Shown here piece after piece: positions 50,926 to 59,305 of a DNA stretch of 64,000 bases. The position numbers and the translations under genes were made by a program. Source of the stretch: Pseudomonadota bacterium (GTDB lineage: Bacteria; Desulfobacterota; Binatia; Binatales; Binataceae); the NCBI GenBank assembly GCA_021324755.1, contig JAJPIL010000021.1, forward strand, positions 62,001 through 126,000, in the 5' to 3' direction. A model generated the notes under the pieces. The model saw only the letters and a list, made by a program, of their open reading frames with translations. It ran no database searches and had not been told where the DNA came from. The number at the start of each line of letters is the position of its first letter. The first letter of the stretch is position 1.

Positions 50926-52770
50926 ATGACCGAACCCACCTACGCGTGGGCTGGCGACGTTGCTACTTTCGTGGCGACGCCAGACGAGGAGCTTCTGGAA
51001 GCGCTTACACGCTTCCTTCGGGAGACGGGGGCACCGCAACTCCTCGCATGGCATCGCAGCATTGGCGTCTTGCGGGAACAGTTGAGGCGCTGCCTCCCTG
51101 ATGCCGGTGGTTTTGGCCTGGTCCTGGAGTTCGAGCTTCCTCGTAGTGGCGGCCGGCGCCCAGACCTTATTGTGCTAGAGAACGGGATCGTTCTGGTCGT
51201 CGAGTTCAAGAACCGTGTGGAGGTCGAGCTTGCTGACCTCGACCAGGTGCGCAGCTATGTTCGGGACCTGGAGGACTACCACGAGGGGTGCCAAGGGCGC
51301 CGTCTCCTGCCCATACTCATCCCCATCGGCATGCAGGGAGAGCCGTTCGAGCGGGATGGCGTACGGGTGATTCCCCCATCGGCGCTAGGCGACCTCATGC
51401 GAGAGCTGTCCGCGCCGGCTCGCGGGCGGCGAGCAGATGTCATAGGCTGGACTTCAGCGCCCTACCGGCCCCTTCCGAGCCTCGTGGAGGCCGCCCGTCT
51501 CCTTTTCGAACACCAGCCGTTACCCCGAATCCGCCGCGCTGAGTCCGCGCGCATTCCCGAGACCATCTCGCTCATCGAGTCCATTGTGCGAGACACCGCA
51601 GAGCGGCGAGTCCGCTCGCTGGTCCTGCTCGCAGGGGTGCCCGGTTCGGGGAAGACGTTGGTGGGACTTCAACTCGTCCATTCGCGCAAGCTTCCACTTT
51701 CGGCGGTATTTCTCTCTGGCAACGGCCCGCTCATCCAGGTCCTCCAATATGCTCTTGGCGGGGGTAAGCCACGGCGCGAGTTCGTTCAAGACCTTCGGTC
51801 GTTTCTGCGCGACAATCTCGTACGGTTACGGGCACCGTGTCGTGAGCGGGTGGTTGTGTTCGACGAGGCGCAGCGTGCTTGGGACCGAGACCGGGTGCTC
51901 CTCAAGCACAAAGGACGGCTGGTCGGTTCCGAGCCGGAACTCCTAACGAGGATCGCCGACCGGTCTCCGGATGAACCCTTCGTGCTCGTTGCACTCATGG
52001 GGGAAGGCCAGGAGATCCATGCAGGGGAAGAGGCCGGGCTTGCGCAGTGGGTGGAAGCGGTCCGTGCCTCCCAGGCTTGGGAGGTTGTCGCGCCCCCGCA
52101 CCTTGCTGAGCCTTTCCAACAGGGCGGATTACCGGTGCGGGTAGAGCCACTGCTGAACCTCACAGCTACACTGCGAAGCCACCGTGCGTTGCAGGTAGCC
52201 GGCTGGGTTGACCTCTTATTGGCTGGGCAGCTCGAACAGGCCTCTGACGTCGCCGCAGCGCTGCGCAACTGCGAGTTTGTGATCTATGTAGCAAGGGACC
52301 TGGAAGCACTCCGAAGCTACGCCAGGGACCGCTACGCATTCGAGCCAGGAAAACGCTATGGGCTTTTGGTCTCTTCGAAGTTTCGCAAGGCGGTGCTTTA
52401 TGGTGTCCAGCCGTTGCGGGCTGACTACTGGTACTACGGTGAGTGGTACGAGGAAGGGCCGAGTCATCCCCGATCTGCGTGCCGCCTCGAACTTGCCGCA
52501 ACAGAGTTCGGTTGCCAGGGACTTGAACTCGATCTTCCAATCGTTTGCTGGGGGCCAGACTTGACGTGGTCCGGGAGGGATTGGATAGTTCGCCCCGAGC
52601 GAAACCGGCATGTAATCGACCCGAGAAGGATCAGGAGAAATGCTTATCGCGTGCTGCTTACCCGTGGTAGAGACGGCTTGTGCATATTCGTACCGAGAGA
52701 GTCTTTCCCCGAAATGGACCTTACATACGAGGCCTTGCAGATGGCTGGGGCTGTTGCCTATCCAGGATAG
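50926..52770 (+). CDS. PD-(D/E)XK nuclease-like + DUF2075 ATPase, defence-type
   Basis: 614 residues, starting three bases after the previous stop. The N-terminal domain has a nuclease-like pattern: E70, RRPD with D80, and VVEFK with E93 and K95. The second part is a DUF2075-type P-loop ATPase: Walker A GVPGSGKT (237-244), SAVFLSGNGPLIQVL, Walker B VVVFDEAQ (309-316), and a C-terminal helicase-like end with RIRRNAYRVLLTRGRDGLCI. The combination suggests DNA- or RNA-targeting defence. It appears intact although its neighbours are broken. Confidence 0.82.
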   Translation: MTEPTYAWAGDVATFVATPDEELLEALTRFLRETGAPQLLAWHRSIGVLREQLRRCLPDAGGFGLVLEFELPRSGGRRPDLIVLENGIVLVVEFKNRVEVELADLDQVRSYVRDLEDYHEGCQGRRLLPILIPIGMQGEPFERDGVRVIPPSALGDLMRELSAPARGRRADVIGWTSAPYRPLPSLVEAARLLFEHQPLPRIRRAESARIPETISLIESIVRDTAERRVRSLVLLAGVPGSGKTLVGLQLVHSRKLPLSAVFLSGNGPLIQVLQYALGGGKPRREFVQDLRSFLRDNLVRLRAPCRERVVVFDEAQRAWDRDRVLLKHKGRLVGSEPELLTRIADRSPDEPFVLVALMGEGQEIHAGEEAGLAQWVEAVRASQAWEVVAPPHLAEPFQQGGLPVRVEPLLNLTATLRSHRALQVAGWVDLLLAGQLEQASDVAAALRNCEFVIYVARDLEALRSYARDRYAFEPGKRYGLLVSSKFRKAVLYGVQPLRADYWYYGEWYEEGPSHPRSACRLELAATEFGCQGLELDLPIVCWGPDLTWSGRDWIVRPERNRHVIDPRRIRRNAYRVLLTRGRDGLCIFVPRESFPEMDLTYEALQMAGAVAYPG

Positions 52771-53191
52771 ATCGTCCCTCCTTCTGTCGCTCCTATGATG
52801 TTGCGTGCGGTCGTGGTTTCGTCTCGCAGGCGCACGCTCACCGCTCACGAGGCCGCGCGGATTCAGAGCTTTCCCGACTGGTTCCGTTTTCGAGTCGAAG
52901 GAGCTGCGCCCCGTCGTGTTTCGTCGAGACAAAGTCGCCGTATTCGTCCACGGCTGCTTCTGGCATCGCCACAAGGGTTGCTCTCGCTCTACGATGCCTC
53001 GCTCGAACATCGAGTACTGGCGTGCAAAGTTCGCGGCGAATCTGAAGCGTGACAGAGAGAAGCTTTCGGAGCTGAAGAAACTGGGCTGGAATGTAGTTGT
53101 GTTGTGGCAATGCGAAATCGAGGCTGATGCCGCTAAAGCTGCGCGCCGTGTGCACTCGCTCCTTACACGAGTAAGGAGCCGGAGCGCATGA
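52771..53191 (+). pseudogene. Fused remnant of C5-methyltransferase tail and Vsr endonuclease
   Basis: In one frame 52828-52893 encodes RRRTLTAHEAARIQSFPDWF, the C-terminal signature of Dcm-type cytosine-5 methyltransferases. A few bases later, in the next frame, VVFRRDKVAVFVHGCFWHRH and the rest of a very-short-patch repair endonuclease follow (NIEYWRAKFAANLKRDREKL, LGWNVVVLWQCE) to 53191. The methyltransferase has lost all catalytic motifs. Vsr has lost its N-terminus, including the position of the catalytic Asp (the usual P-D-x-V is P-V-V here). A deletion joined the two genes, which normally sit side by side. Confidence 0.72.
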
Positions 53192-54184
53192 TCATGGTGT
53201 TTATCCGGTTTCGAGTCAAAGAAGTCGAATCTCTAAGCTCTCGCCCGTCTTGCCCTTACAAAATGGCCGGGGTCCTCGAGCGGTCAATTTTTGCGAATTC
53301 CGTTTTCAAATCGTTCCCACGTTCTGACTCTCGGGTCGACCCTCGGGCTTCGACAGCTGCACGACCACTGGGCCACGCCCTTACCACGCAGATGGAGGCG
53401 CTCGAGGAGCGGAAACCGGCGCGCAGGATCGCGCGCGCCCTTCGACCTTTGGCACCACGTGCCCAGGAAATACCCCGTCAGTTGTAGCGAAACGCCCCAG
53501 AAGAGCGCGCCGGTGCGTCGTCCGGATACCGCCTTACGCGATACTTGCACACGGTGAAAAGGCGGCCGATCTTCGAGACGAAAAGCACGTTTAAAAATAG
53601 TAGTGATGTTGCGTAAATAAAAAATTCAAAGCTATTGCGTAAAGTTCTTTCCTATGATAAGAGATGGTTTTCTTTTCGAGAAAAAGTAAGGTGATTATTA
53701 ACTGGAAAAGCTCTTTTGAGTAATTAGCTTCTTAAAGCTCTCGCAAAAGCGCGCGGCACCATTTGGATCGTGCGGCTTGCTAAGCTCACCGAGAGATCGT
53801 CCAGCCGGATCGAAAGCAGCTTTAAGCGGCGAGGCTCGAAAATATCTAAGGGGGGACCGATTTTAAGCGGATGCAAGAGGGTCTTATAGGCGGAGCCAAG
53901 CCGACCGTCGCCGAGCTGCGAAAGCCGGGCGGCGCAAGCTGTGGGCGCGCTCGCGCTGACAAGGCGCGGTAAGCGCTGTTTTTGCTCCTGCGCAAGCCTT
54001 CTTTGAAAAGAAAAAGCGCTGACAGTGCGGAGGCCGACCGAGCGCGCGAGCCGGCGAATTCGCCTGGGACTCGGCGCTCTGTGTAGGTTTTCTTTTTTCC
54101 GCGCAGGCGCAAGGCGTCAAGCTTTAGTGCTCGGCCGATAGTGGCCGTGAGCAGCGAAAAGACTTTATCGCAGCGAGGTGCCGT
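53192..54184. other. Intergenic, AT-rich core, upstream of the isoprenoid operon
   Basis: About 1 kb. 53192-53560 has only short frames of no known family and may be further decayed sequence. 53575-53730 is strongly AT-rich against the surroundings and is the best place for the promoter of the downstream operon. 53730-54170 is GC-rich without a convincing gene. Confidence 0.45.
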
Positions 54185-56119
54185 ATGCCCGGTATAGTTA
54201 GCCAGTTTGTTTTGCTCGATCTGGTGGTCAAGCGGATGCAGGCGTCGTCTGACCCAGCGCAGGCGGCGATCGCCCAAGCGCTTACGAGCGAGCCCGCTTA
54301 CGCCAATCTGGGAGCCGTCGGCCCTGACCTTTTCGACTTCATGCCCAACGACCTTACACCAGGCAAGCTGGGCACAGCCAGCTTACCCGCGCAGTTTTGG
54401 CAGATAATCTATGGGGTCGCCAACGGCTTGGGCAGCGGGGCAGGCGCAGTTCCCGGTCTGGTTGCGACGCTGGCGAAGCTCAACGGATTTCTAAGTCAAC
54501 TCGACTCGATCGCGTCGAAGCAAGACTTAGGCGCGCTTTCGGACTTCAAGAACAACGGCAGCCTCGACCAGGCGCTGGCCGCGATGAAGGACCTGGCGAC
54601 GATCGTGGGCAATATCAGCAACGTCGCGGGCAATATCATGGCGAATATCAAGTCGCAGCAGCCTTTCGGGCCGACCTTTGCCCTGGGCTCGACAGTGCCG
54701 CCGCCGATCGTCTGGGATTGCCGCGACTTCGTGTTTTGGAAGCGCACCGGACAGTTCGCAAGCGCCTTGATCGCGAACGCCCGCCAGGCCAACGACCCGC
54801 GTTATTTGGCTTACGCCTACGGCTACGCGATCGCCTACACGGGCAAGGTTTGCGGCAGCCCTTTTTTGAACTCGATTCTGAACTCGGTGTATCGGCTCAA
54901 CTGGTGGCGCCATCGCTGGCTCAATTTGTTCGGCGACGCCTGGGTATGGGGCTTCTACAACATGCCGACGCGCCCGACTCAGCCATACGATTACCTTTCC
55001 TGGCCGAGCCTGTGCGAGGCGAATCTGCAGCAGCGGATCGAACTTCCGGGAATCGATCCGGCGACGCTGCTCGACGTCGTGACCAGCGGACAGGCCTTTC
55101 CGAGCGTGCTTCCGGCCGATTTCGCGAGTTTTTGGTTCGACACCTTCGCGCAGGTGTACGGCGCGCCGCCGGCGGGCAGCAGGTTCAGCGCCGACGCCCT
55201 CAACGGGGCGTACTTGTTGACCTACCTGATGCTGTGGTTTCAGACCAGCGGCAAGGCGCTCGGCTGCAATGCGGCCCCGCCCATGGCGCCTCCGGACTCG
55301 AAATGCGGCGACAATCCGCCATGGGTCGACCCGACCCAAGTTCCGCCCGGCTCGGGCGGGACGCCGAATCTTCCGCCGGCGCCGACGGTGGAGCATCACG
55401 CCGACGTCGGTGAGATCGTATGCGGCGCAATTGTCGCTTTGCTCGGCCTTGCAGGCCTGTTCACGGGCAATCTCGTGGCGGGCGGCGGCGCGCTCGGCGC
55501 GGGAATCGATTTGATCCTGCAGGGCGCAAGCCAGATCGACTGGGACAAGCTGCGTTGTCAGCTCTACTGGTACCATCTCTACCTCTACAACGGCCTCAAC
55601 GCGCTCCATCAGGCGGCGATGCTGGTGGGAATCGTCCATCCTTACGCTAGCGAACTGGCCACCGACTCGACCACGCTGAATCTACTCAATTTGAATTTCA
55701 CCTTCGATTCGGGCGAACGAATCGTACGCTCGCGCGGGCATGCGCGAGACTTTCCCGCGGGGCTGTGGGTACCTGGAGTACTGCCGGACTGGATCAAGGA
55801 TCCGACCGCTGCGGCCGAAACGCCGACGACCGTTCCGTACCTCAGCGTTGCGTACCCCGACTTCTGGCTCGACGACGCGATCAACAATCCGCTGTCCAAC
55901 GGGCAGGTGCGCGTTGGCGGGCCATGGCCGGTGGAGGTGGCTTCTGGCAGCGACTTCCCCGTCCAGTTCGGAAACGCGCTCGACAACGCGATCGACGTGC
56001 TGACCAATCCCCAAAACCTGCCCGACTGGAACCTCGACGCCGACCGAGGGCTTGCCTACCTGACCTGGCAGTTCGACGGCCCGTACACGAACCCGGTGAA
56101 GATCGAGCCCGAATCTTAA
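54185..56119 (+). CDS. Zinc-dependent phospholipase C-like protein, zinc ligands apparently lost
   Basis: 644 residues, no signal peptide. The N-terminus and middle follow the zinc-dependent phospholipase C domain: SEPAYANLGAVGPDLFDFMP, SALIANARQANDPRYLAYAY, then GSPFLNSILNSVYRLNWWRH and NLFGDAWVWGFY. In active relatives these places hold histidines and acidic ligands (an initial T-H, a TH-Y-A-A-D, a G-H-P-F-V-N, an H-x3-E). Here they are S-Q, I-A-Y-T-G-K, G-S-P-F-L-N and R-W-L-N. A hydrophobic stretch lies near 415-445 (IVALLGLAGLFTGNLVAGGG). It begins a six-gene operon. Probably a structural or lipid-binding relative rather than an enzyme. Confidence 0.55.
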   Translation: MPGIVSQFVLLDLVVKRMQASSDPAQAAIAQALTSEPAYANLGAVGPDLFDFMPNDLTPGKLGTASLPAQFWQIIYGVANGLGSGAGAVPGLVATLAKLNGFLSQLDSIASKQDLGALSDFKNNGSLDQALAAMKDLATIVGNISNVAGNIMANIKSQQPFGPTFALGSTVPPPIVWDCRDFVFWKRTGQFASALIANARQANDPRYLAYAYGYAIAYTGKVCGSPFLNSILNSVYRLNWWRHRWLNLFGDAWVWGFYNMPTRPTQPYDYLSWPSLCEANLQQRIELPGIDPATLLDVVTSGQAFPSVLPADFASFWFDTFAQVYGAPPAGSRFSADALNGAYLLTYLMLWFQTSGKALGCNAAPPMAPPDSKCGDNPPWVDPTQVPPGSGGTPNLPPAPTVEHHADVGEIVCGAIVALLGLAGLFTGNLVAGGGALGAGIDLILQGASQIDWDKLRCQLYWYHLYLYNGLNALHQAAMLVGIVHPYASELATDSTTLNLLNLNFTFDSGERIVRSRGHARDFPAGLWVPGVLPDWIKDPTAAAETPTTVPYLSVAYPDFWLDDAINNPLSNGQVRVGGPWPVEVASGSDFPVQFGNALDNAIDVLTNPQNLPDWNLDADRGLAYLTWQFDGPYTNPVKIEPES

Positions 56120-56137
56120 GCGTTTTTGGAGCGTATC

Positions 56138-57295
56138 ATGGCAAAAACTCGCAAGCAGAACCAAAGGCCTGTGGTCGATCGAGGCGAGGCGCCGGTCAAC
56201 TGGGGCAGCGCGAAGGATGTTCAACAATTCGACGCCGCGCTCGCGCAATCCTACCAGCAATCGGTCGAAACGTTCACCCGCCTCTTCCAGCGGTTGTCCA
56301 GGGAGGGCGCCGACCGAACGCGCATCACGCCGTGGCTCCTGATCCGTTACGCGCCGACCGACCTCGGGTCGCGACCGATCCCGACCAACCAGGCGTTCTG
56401 GGAGTCGCCGGATATCTGGGTGGAAACCGAGGACCCGCTCGGTAACCCGGTGGCGGGCAAGCCTAACTACGTTCACGCGCGGCTGTTCAACCTCGGCGCG
56501 TTCGTAAGCGCGCCGGTCAAGGTCGACTTTTACTGGGGCGATCCTTCCATAGGCCTCGACGCCGCCCACATGCATCTTATCGGCAGCGAGTACGTCGAAG
56601 TGCCGTCGCTGTGGTCGCGCGATGTCCGCTGCAACGCGCCGTGGGTGCCGGTGGTGGAAAACCAGGGGCACGAATGTCTGATGGTGAACTGCAGCAACTG
56701 GCTTGCCGACCCTATAATCGACCCTTTCGAGCCGATTCTCGACCGCCACGTGGGCCAGCGCAACGTGCATGTGGTGCAGGCGTCGGCCGGAATGATGCTG
56801 AGCGAGATAATTCAGTTGGGCAACCTGCTCTTGGCTGACGCCAGGGTCGAGCTTTGGGCCAACATCGCCTACGGCGCGATCGAGCGCGAGCTCGCACAAG
56901 CGCTTACGCCGCGCGCGACGGTGGCAAAGGTGCTCGCCTTTTCGGACAAGCGCGAGGACGGAGTACTGCCCGTGCTAAGACCCTACGACGCGCCCTTTGT
57001 GGAAGTCTCGCTGACCGGGCGAAGCCGCTTCTATTACCACCCGAAGACGCCAGCGGCAGGCGCCGAAGCGGGGGGTCTGACCGGCGCGCGGCACGGGCGC
57101 GCGGCGGCCGGCTTTGCCGGGGCCCTGCTGATGAGCACCACGCTGCGCGTCGGCGAACAGCGCGCGCTCGAGCTCAAGCTCGCCGTGCCCCAGGCCGCCG
57201 AGGACGGAGAGTTCATCGTGGTCAGGCTTTTTCAAGCTGTGGGAAATCAGATCATGGGAGGCTACACGCTCGTAGCCCTTCTCAGCAAACAATAA
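56138..57295 (+). CDS. CARDB-like beta-sandwich protein
   Basis: 385 residues from ATG 56138, 18 bases after the upstream stop. Residues ~60-225 include WLLIRYAPTDLGSRPIPTNQ, WESPDIWVE, YVHARLFNLGAFVSAPVKVD with FYWGDPSIGL, and DRHVGQRNVHVVQAS, a CARDB-type adhesion/scaffold pattern usually found in secreted proteins. No signal peptide is present. The C-terminus (about 235-385) is a further beta-rich part ending VVRLFQAVGNQIMGGYTLVA. It probably works with its operon partners. Confidence 0.5.
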   Translation: MAKTRKQNQRPVVDRGEAPVNWGSAKDVQQFDAALAQSYQQSVETFTRLFQRLSREGADRTRITPWLLIRYAPTDLGSRPIPTNQAFWESPDIWVETEDPLGNPVAGKPNYVHARLFNLGAFVSAPVKVDFYWGDPSIGLDAAHMHLIGSEYVEVPSLWSRDVRCNAPWVPVVENQGHECLMVNCSNWLADPIIDPFEPILDRHVGQRNVHVVQASAGMMLSEIIQLGNLLLADARVELWANIAYGAIERELAQALTPRATVAKVLAFSDKREDGVLPVLRPYDAPFVEVSLTGRSRFYYHPKTPAAGAEAGGLTGARHGRAAAGFAGALLMSTTLRVGEQRALELKLAVPQAAEDGEFIVVRLFQAVGNQIMGGYTLVALLSKQ

Positions 57296-57314
57296 ACCGG
57301 AGGAAAAAACGAAG

Positions 57315-57791
57315 ATGAGCGCGGAAAAGGGGCAAACCCATGTCGCCGCGGGCGATCTTTTAAGACTGATCGTCGAAGAAGTGGACGAAGCGCGCGAAGT
57401 GCACGAGCTCGCCCAGCAGCTCCATCACGCCTTGCCGCTGCGTTCGTTCGACGACGTAGTCAAGGCGGTGGGCGAGCGCGGCACGATCAAGTTTCGCGGC
57501 AACGCTTTCGATATCCAGCAGTTCGGCGCGCTCGTGCCGGCGATTCTCTTCCCGATCGACGACGCGCAAAAGCTCGTCACGCTGCTTTACGAGGCGGTGC
57601 GCAGAGCACCCAAGACGATCTTTTACAACGAAGCCGACCCGGAGGCGGCCAAGCGTCACGTCCGGCGCCTCGGAATTTTGGGCGCGCCGATCGGCGTGCT
57701 CGGCGCGCCTGGACCGAAAGACCTTCGCCCCATCTCTCCAGGCGCTGTCGCACCAGCCCCATCCAGGCCAGAGAGCGCAAAGGGAGAATAG
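57315..57791 (+). CDS. Small conserved-looking protein of unknown function
   Basis: 158 residues, alpha/beta, with HVAAGDLLRLIVEEVDEARE, FDDVVKAVGERGTIKFRGNA and FDIQQFGALVPAILFPIDDA, then a Pro/Ala-rich tail. GGAGG precedes ATG 57315. No family recognised. Located in the operon between the CARDB-like and carboxypeptidase-regulatory-like genes. Confidence 0.55.
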   Translation: MSAEKGQTHVAAGDLLRLIVEEVDEAREVHELAQQLHHALPLRSFDDVVKAVGERGTIKFRGNAFDIQQFGALVPAILFPIDDAQKLVTLLYEAVRRAPKTIFYNEADPEAAKRHVRRLGILGAPIGVLGAPGPKDLRPISPGAVAPAPSRPESAKGE

Positions 57792-57795
57792 AGCC

Positions 57796-58068
57796 ATGAC
57801 CACGATCCGGGTTACAGACTGCAACAGCCACAAACCGATCGCTTACGCCCTGGTCAGGGACGACTGGGGCAACTGGGGATATACCGACGGAAACGGATAC
57901 ATCATCGACCTCAGCGACGTTCCCGGCAGCGTGATTTACGTGTCCGCCGCTGGCTATAACCCGACTAACTTCGTCCTGACTGGGCAAGAGGTGCAGAACG
58001 CCTTTGCTCCCATCTGCCTTACGCCCGCTCCGCCCGCGCCATCTGGCGGGAAAAGCGGCTTGTACTGA
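57796..58068 (+). CDS. Carboxypeptidase-regulatory-like domain protein
   Basis: 90 residues, five strands: IRVTDCNSHKPIAYALVRDD, a turn WGYTDGNGYIIDL matching the T-D-x-N-G-x motif of the carboxypeptidase-regulatory-like family, SVIYVSAAGYNPTNFVL, and a proline-rich tail. It starts four bases after the upstream stop. These domains are binding or structural modules. No signal peptide. Confidence 0.62.
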   Translation: MTTIRVTDCNSHKPIAYALVRDDWGNWGYTDGNGYIIDLSDVPGSVIYVSAAGYNPTNFVLTGQEVQNAFAPICLTPAPPAPSGGKSGLY

Positions 58069-58072
58069 GAGG

Positions 58073-58088
58073 CCGGCAAGCTTGCCGG
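58073..58088 (+). promoter_or_regulatory. Perfect 16-bp palindrome between operon genes
   Basis: CCGGCAAGCTTGCCGG is a perfect inverted repeat in the 28-bp gap before the isoprenoid synthase-like gene. No T-run follows, so a terminator is unlikely. It may be a regulator site or an mRNA hairpin that sets downstream expression. Confidence 0.55.
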
Positions 58089-58096
58089 GCGCTTGA

Positions 58097-59305
58097 ATGC
58101 GGCAGCGATGTCCCATAAGTATCCTTCTGGCCTGCGCCCGTCCGGTTCACTCCGATCTGGTAGGCCGTTTGGGCCATGCGCTCAGCCGACGCCTGGCGAG
58201 CTATATGGCGCAGGCGCCGCGGCGCGTAGCCGACCATCTGGAGCAAGGGCTTGCGCTTTTGACCGTGCTCGGCGCGCAGCCGGAGCTGGGGGAGGAGAAG
58301 ATCGAGCGATGCCGGCTTTTGGCCGACGAGGACGGTCGCTTGCGCTTCATCTATAATCTTCCCGCTTCGGCCGGCTTTGGCGCCGCGATCGGCAGGACGG
58401 TCGAGCGCGCGCTGTTCGGCAAGACGCGCCGCTCGGCGTCGGTGATCACGGCCCTGCTCAACGTCTTCATGACACTGCTCGACGGGCTTCTGGACGAGGC
58501 TTACGAGCTAATCGCGCCAGAGCTTGCTGCGCTGCGTGCGCTCGTACGCTCGGGCGGCCGCCGACGCGACGCGATCTTTGCGCGTCCAGGTCGCCATCCC
58601 CTGGCCGCGCTATGCTCGAGCACGGCCGAGCTCTGGCTGCGCAAGGTAGACGAGCTCGGCCGCCTTTGGCAGGCAGGGTGCGACGGGCAATTCTCGGCGC
58701 GGCACGGAGCGAACGAGCCTTGGGCCTGCGCGGCGGCAGGCGACGGACGGCGAGCGAGCGCGGCTTTTGCGTTCAAGGAAGCGGCGCTAAAGGCGCTGGC
58801 GGCCGAGTTCGCAAGCCGCCGGGCGCGCTTTGACGAAACAGTCGCCCCCGGCGCGGCGGTCCTTTTCGGACGCACCCGCTGGCCCCATTATTGCCAGGCC
58901 CTGGCGTGCGTGATCGCCCATCGAGCGCCCTCGACCACGGCGGCCGGGCTCGCCGCGCTGCGCCGCTTTATGTTCGCGACCGCCGATTACGCGGCGTTGC
59001 TCGACGACGTATGCGACTATCTGGAGGACTGCGAGGCGTTGCGCTGGAATACGGTCTCGTGCGCCCTGCAGCGGCAAAAACGCCTTCCAGTGGTCGAGCC
59101 CGCGGCGGTCCAGACCGCCCTGGTTTTGCGCCTGACCGAGAAAGAGACCGAGAAGTTCGTAATCGCAAAAGGCTTGCGGCTGCTAGACGCGATCGAGCGC
59201 GCGGCCGCGGGCTTGGGCGTGAACCCGACCGAGGTTTTCCCCCTGGTCGCGGATTTGACCTATGTCTATCTGGGCGAATCAACGAGAGCTCGAACGGCAT
59301 TTTGA
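58097..59305 (+). CDS. Class 1 isoprenoid synthase-like protein
   Basis: 402 residues, all-helical. The first aspartate motif is LNVFMTLLDGLLDEAYELI (about 125), and the second is DYAALLDDVCDYLEDCEALRWNTV (about 295-318), with the D-D-x2-D and E-D pairs then W-N of trans-prenyltransferase/terpene-synthase-type enzymes that bind Mg-diphosphate. The N-terminal start is uncertain because of the hairpin before ATG 58097. It overlaps the flavoprotein gene by 44 bp. A prenyl or terpene diphosphate substrate is likely, but the product is unknown. Confidence 0.6.
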   Translation: MRQRCPISILLACARPVHSDLVGRLGHALSRRLASYMAQAPRRVADHLEQGLALLTVLGAQPELGEEKIERCRLLADEDGRLRFIYNLPASAGFGAAIGRTVERALFGKTRRSASVITALLNVFMTLLDGLLDEAYELIAPELAALRALVRSGGRRRDAIFARPGRHPLAALCSSTAELWLRKVDELGRLWQAGCDGQFSARHGANEPWACAAAGDGRRASAAFAFKEAALKALAAEFASRRARFDETVAPGAAVLFGRTRWPHYCQALACVIAHRAPSTTAAGLAALRRFMFATADYAALLDDVCDYLEDCEALRWNTVSCALQRQKRLPVVEPAAVQTALVLRLTEKETEKFVIAKGLRLLDAIERAAAGLGVNPTEVFPLVADLTYVYLGESTRARTAF

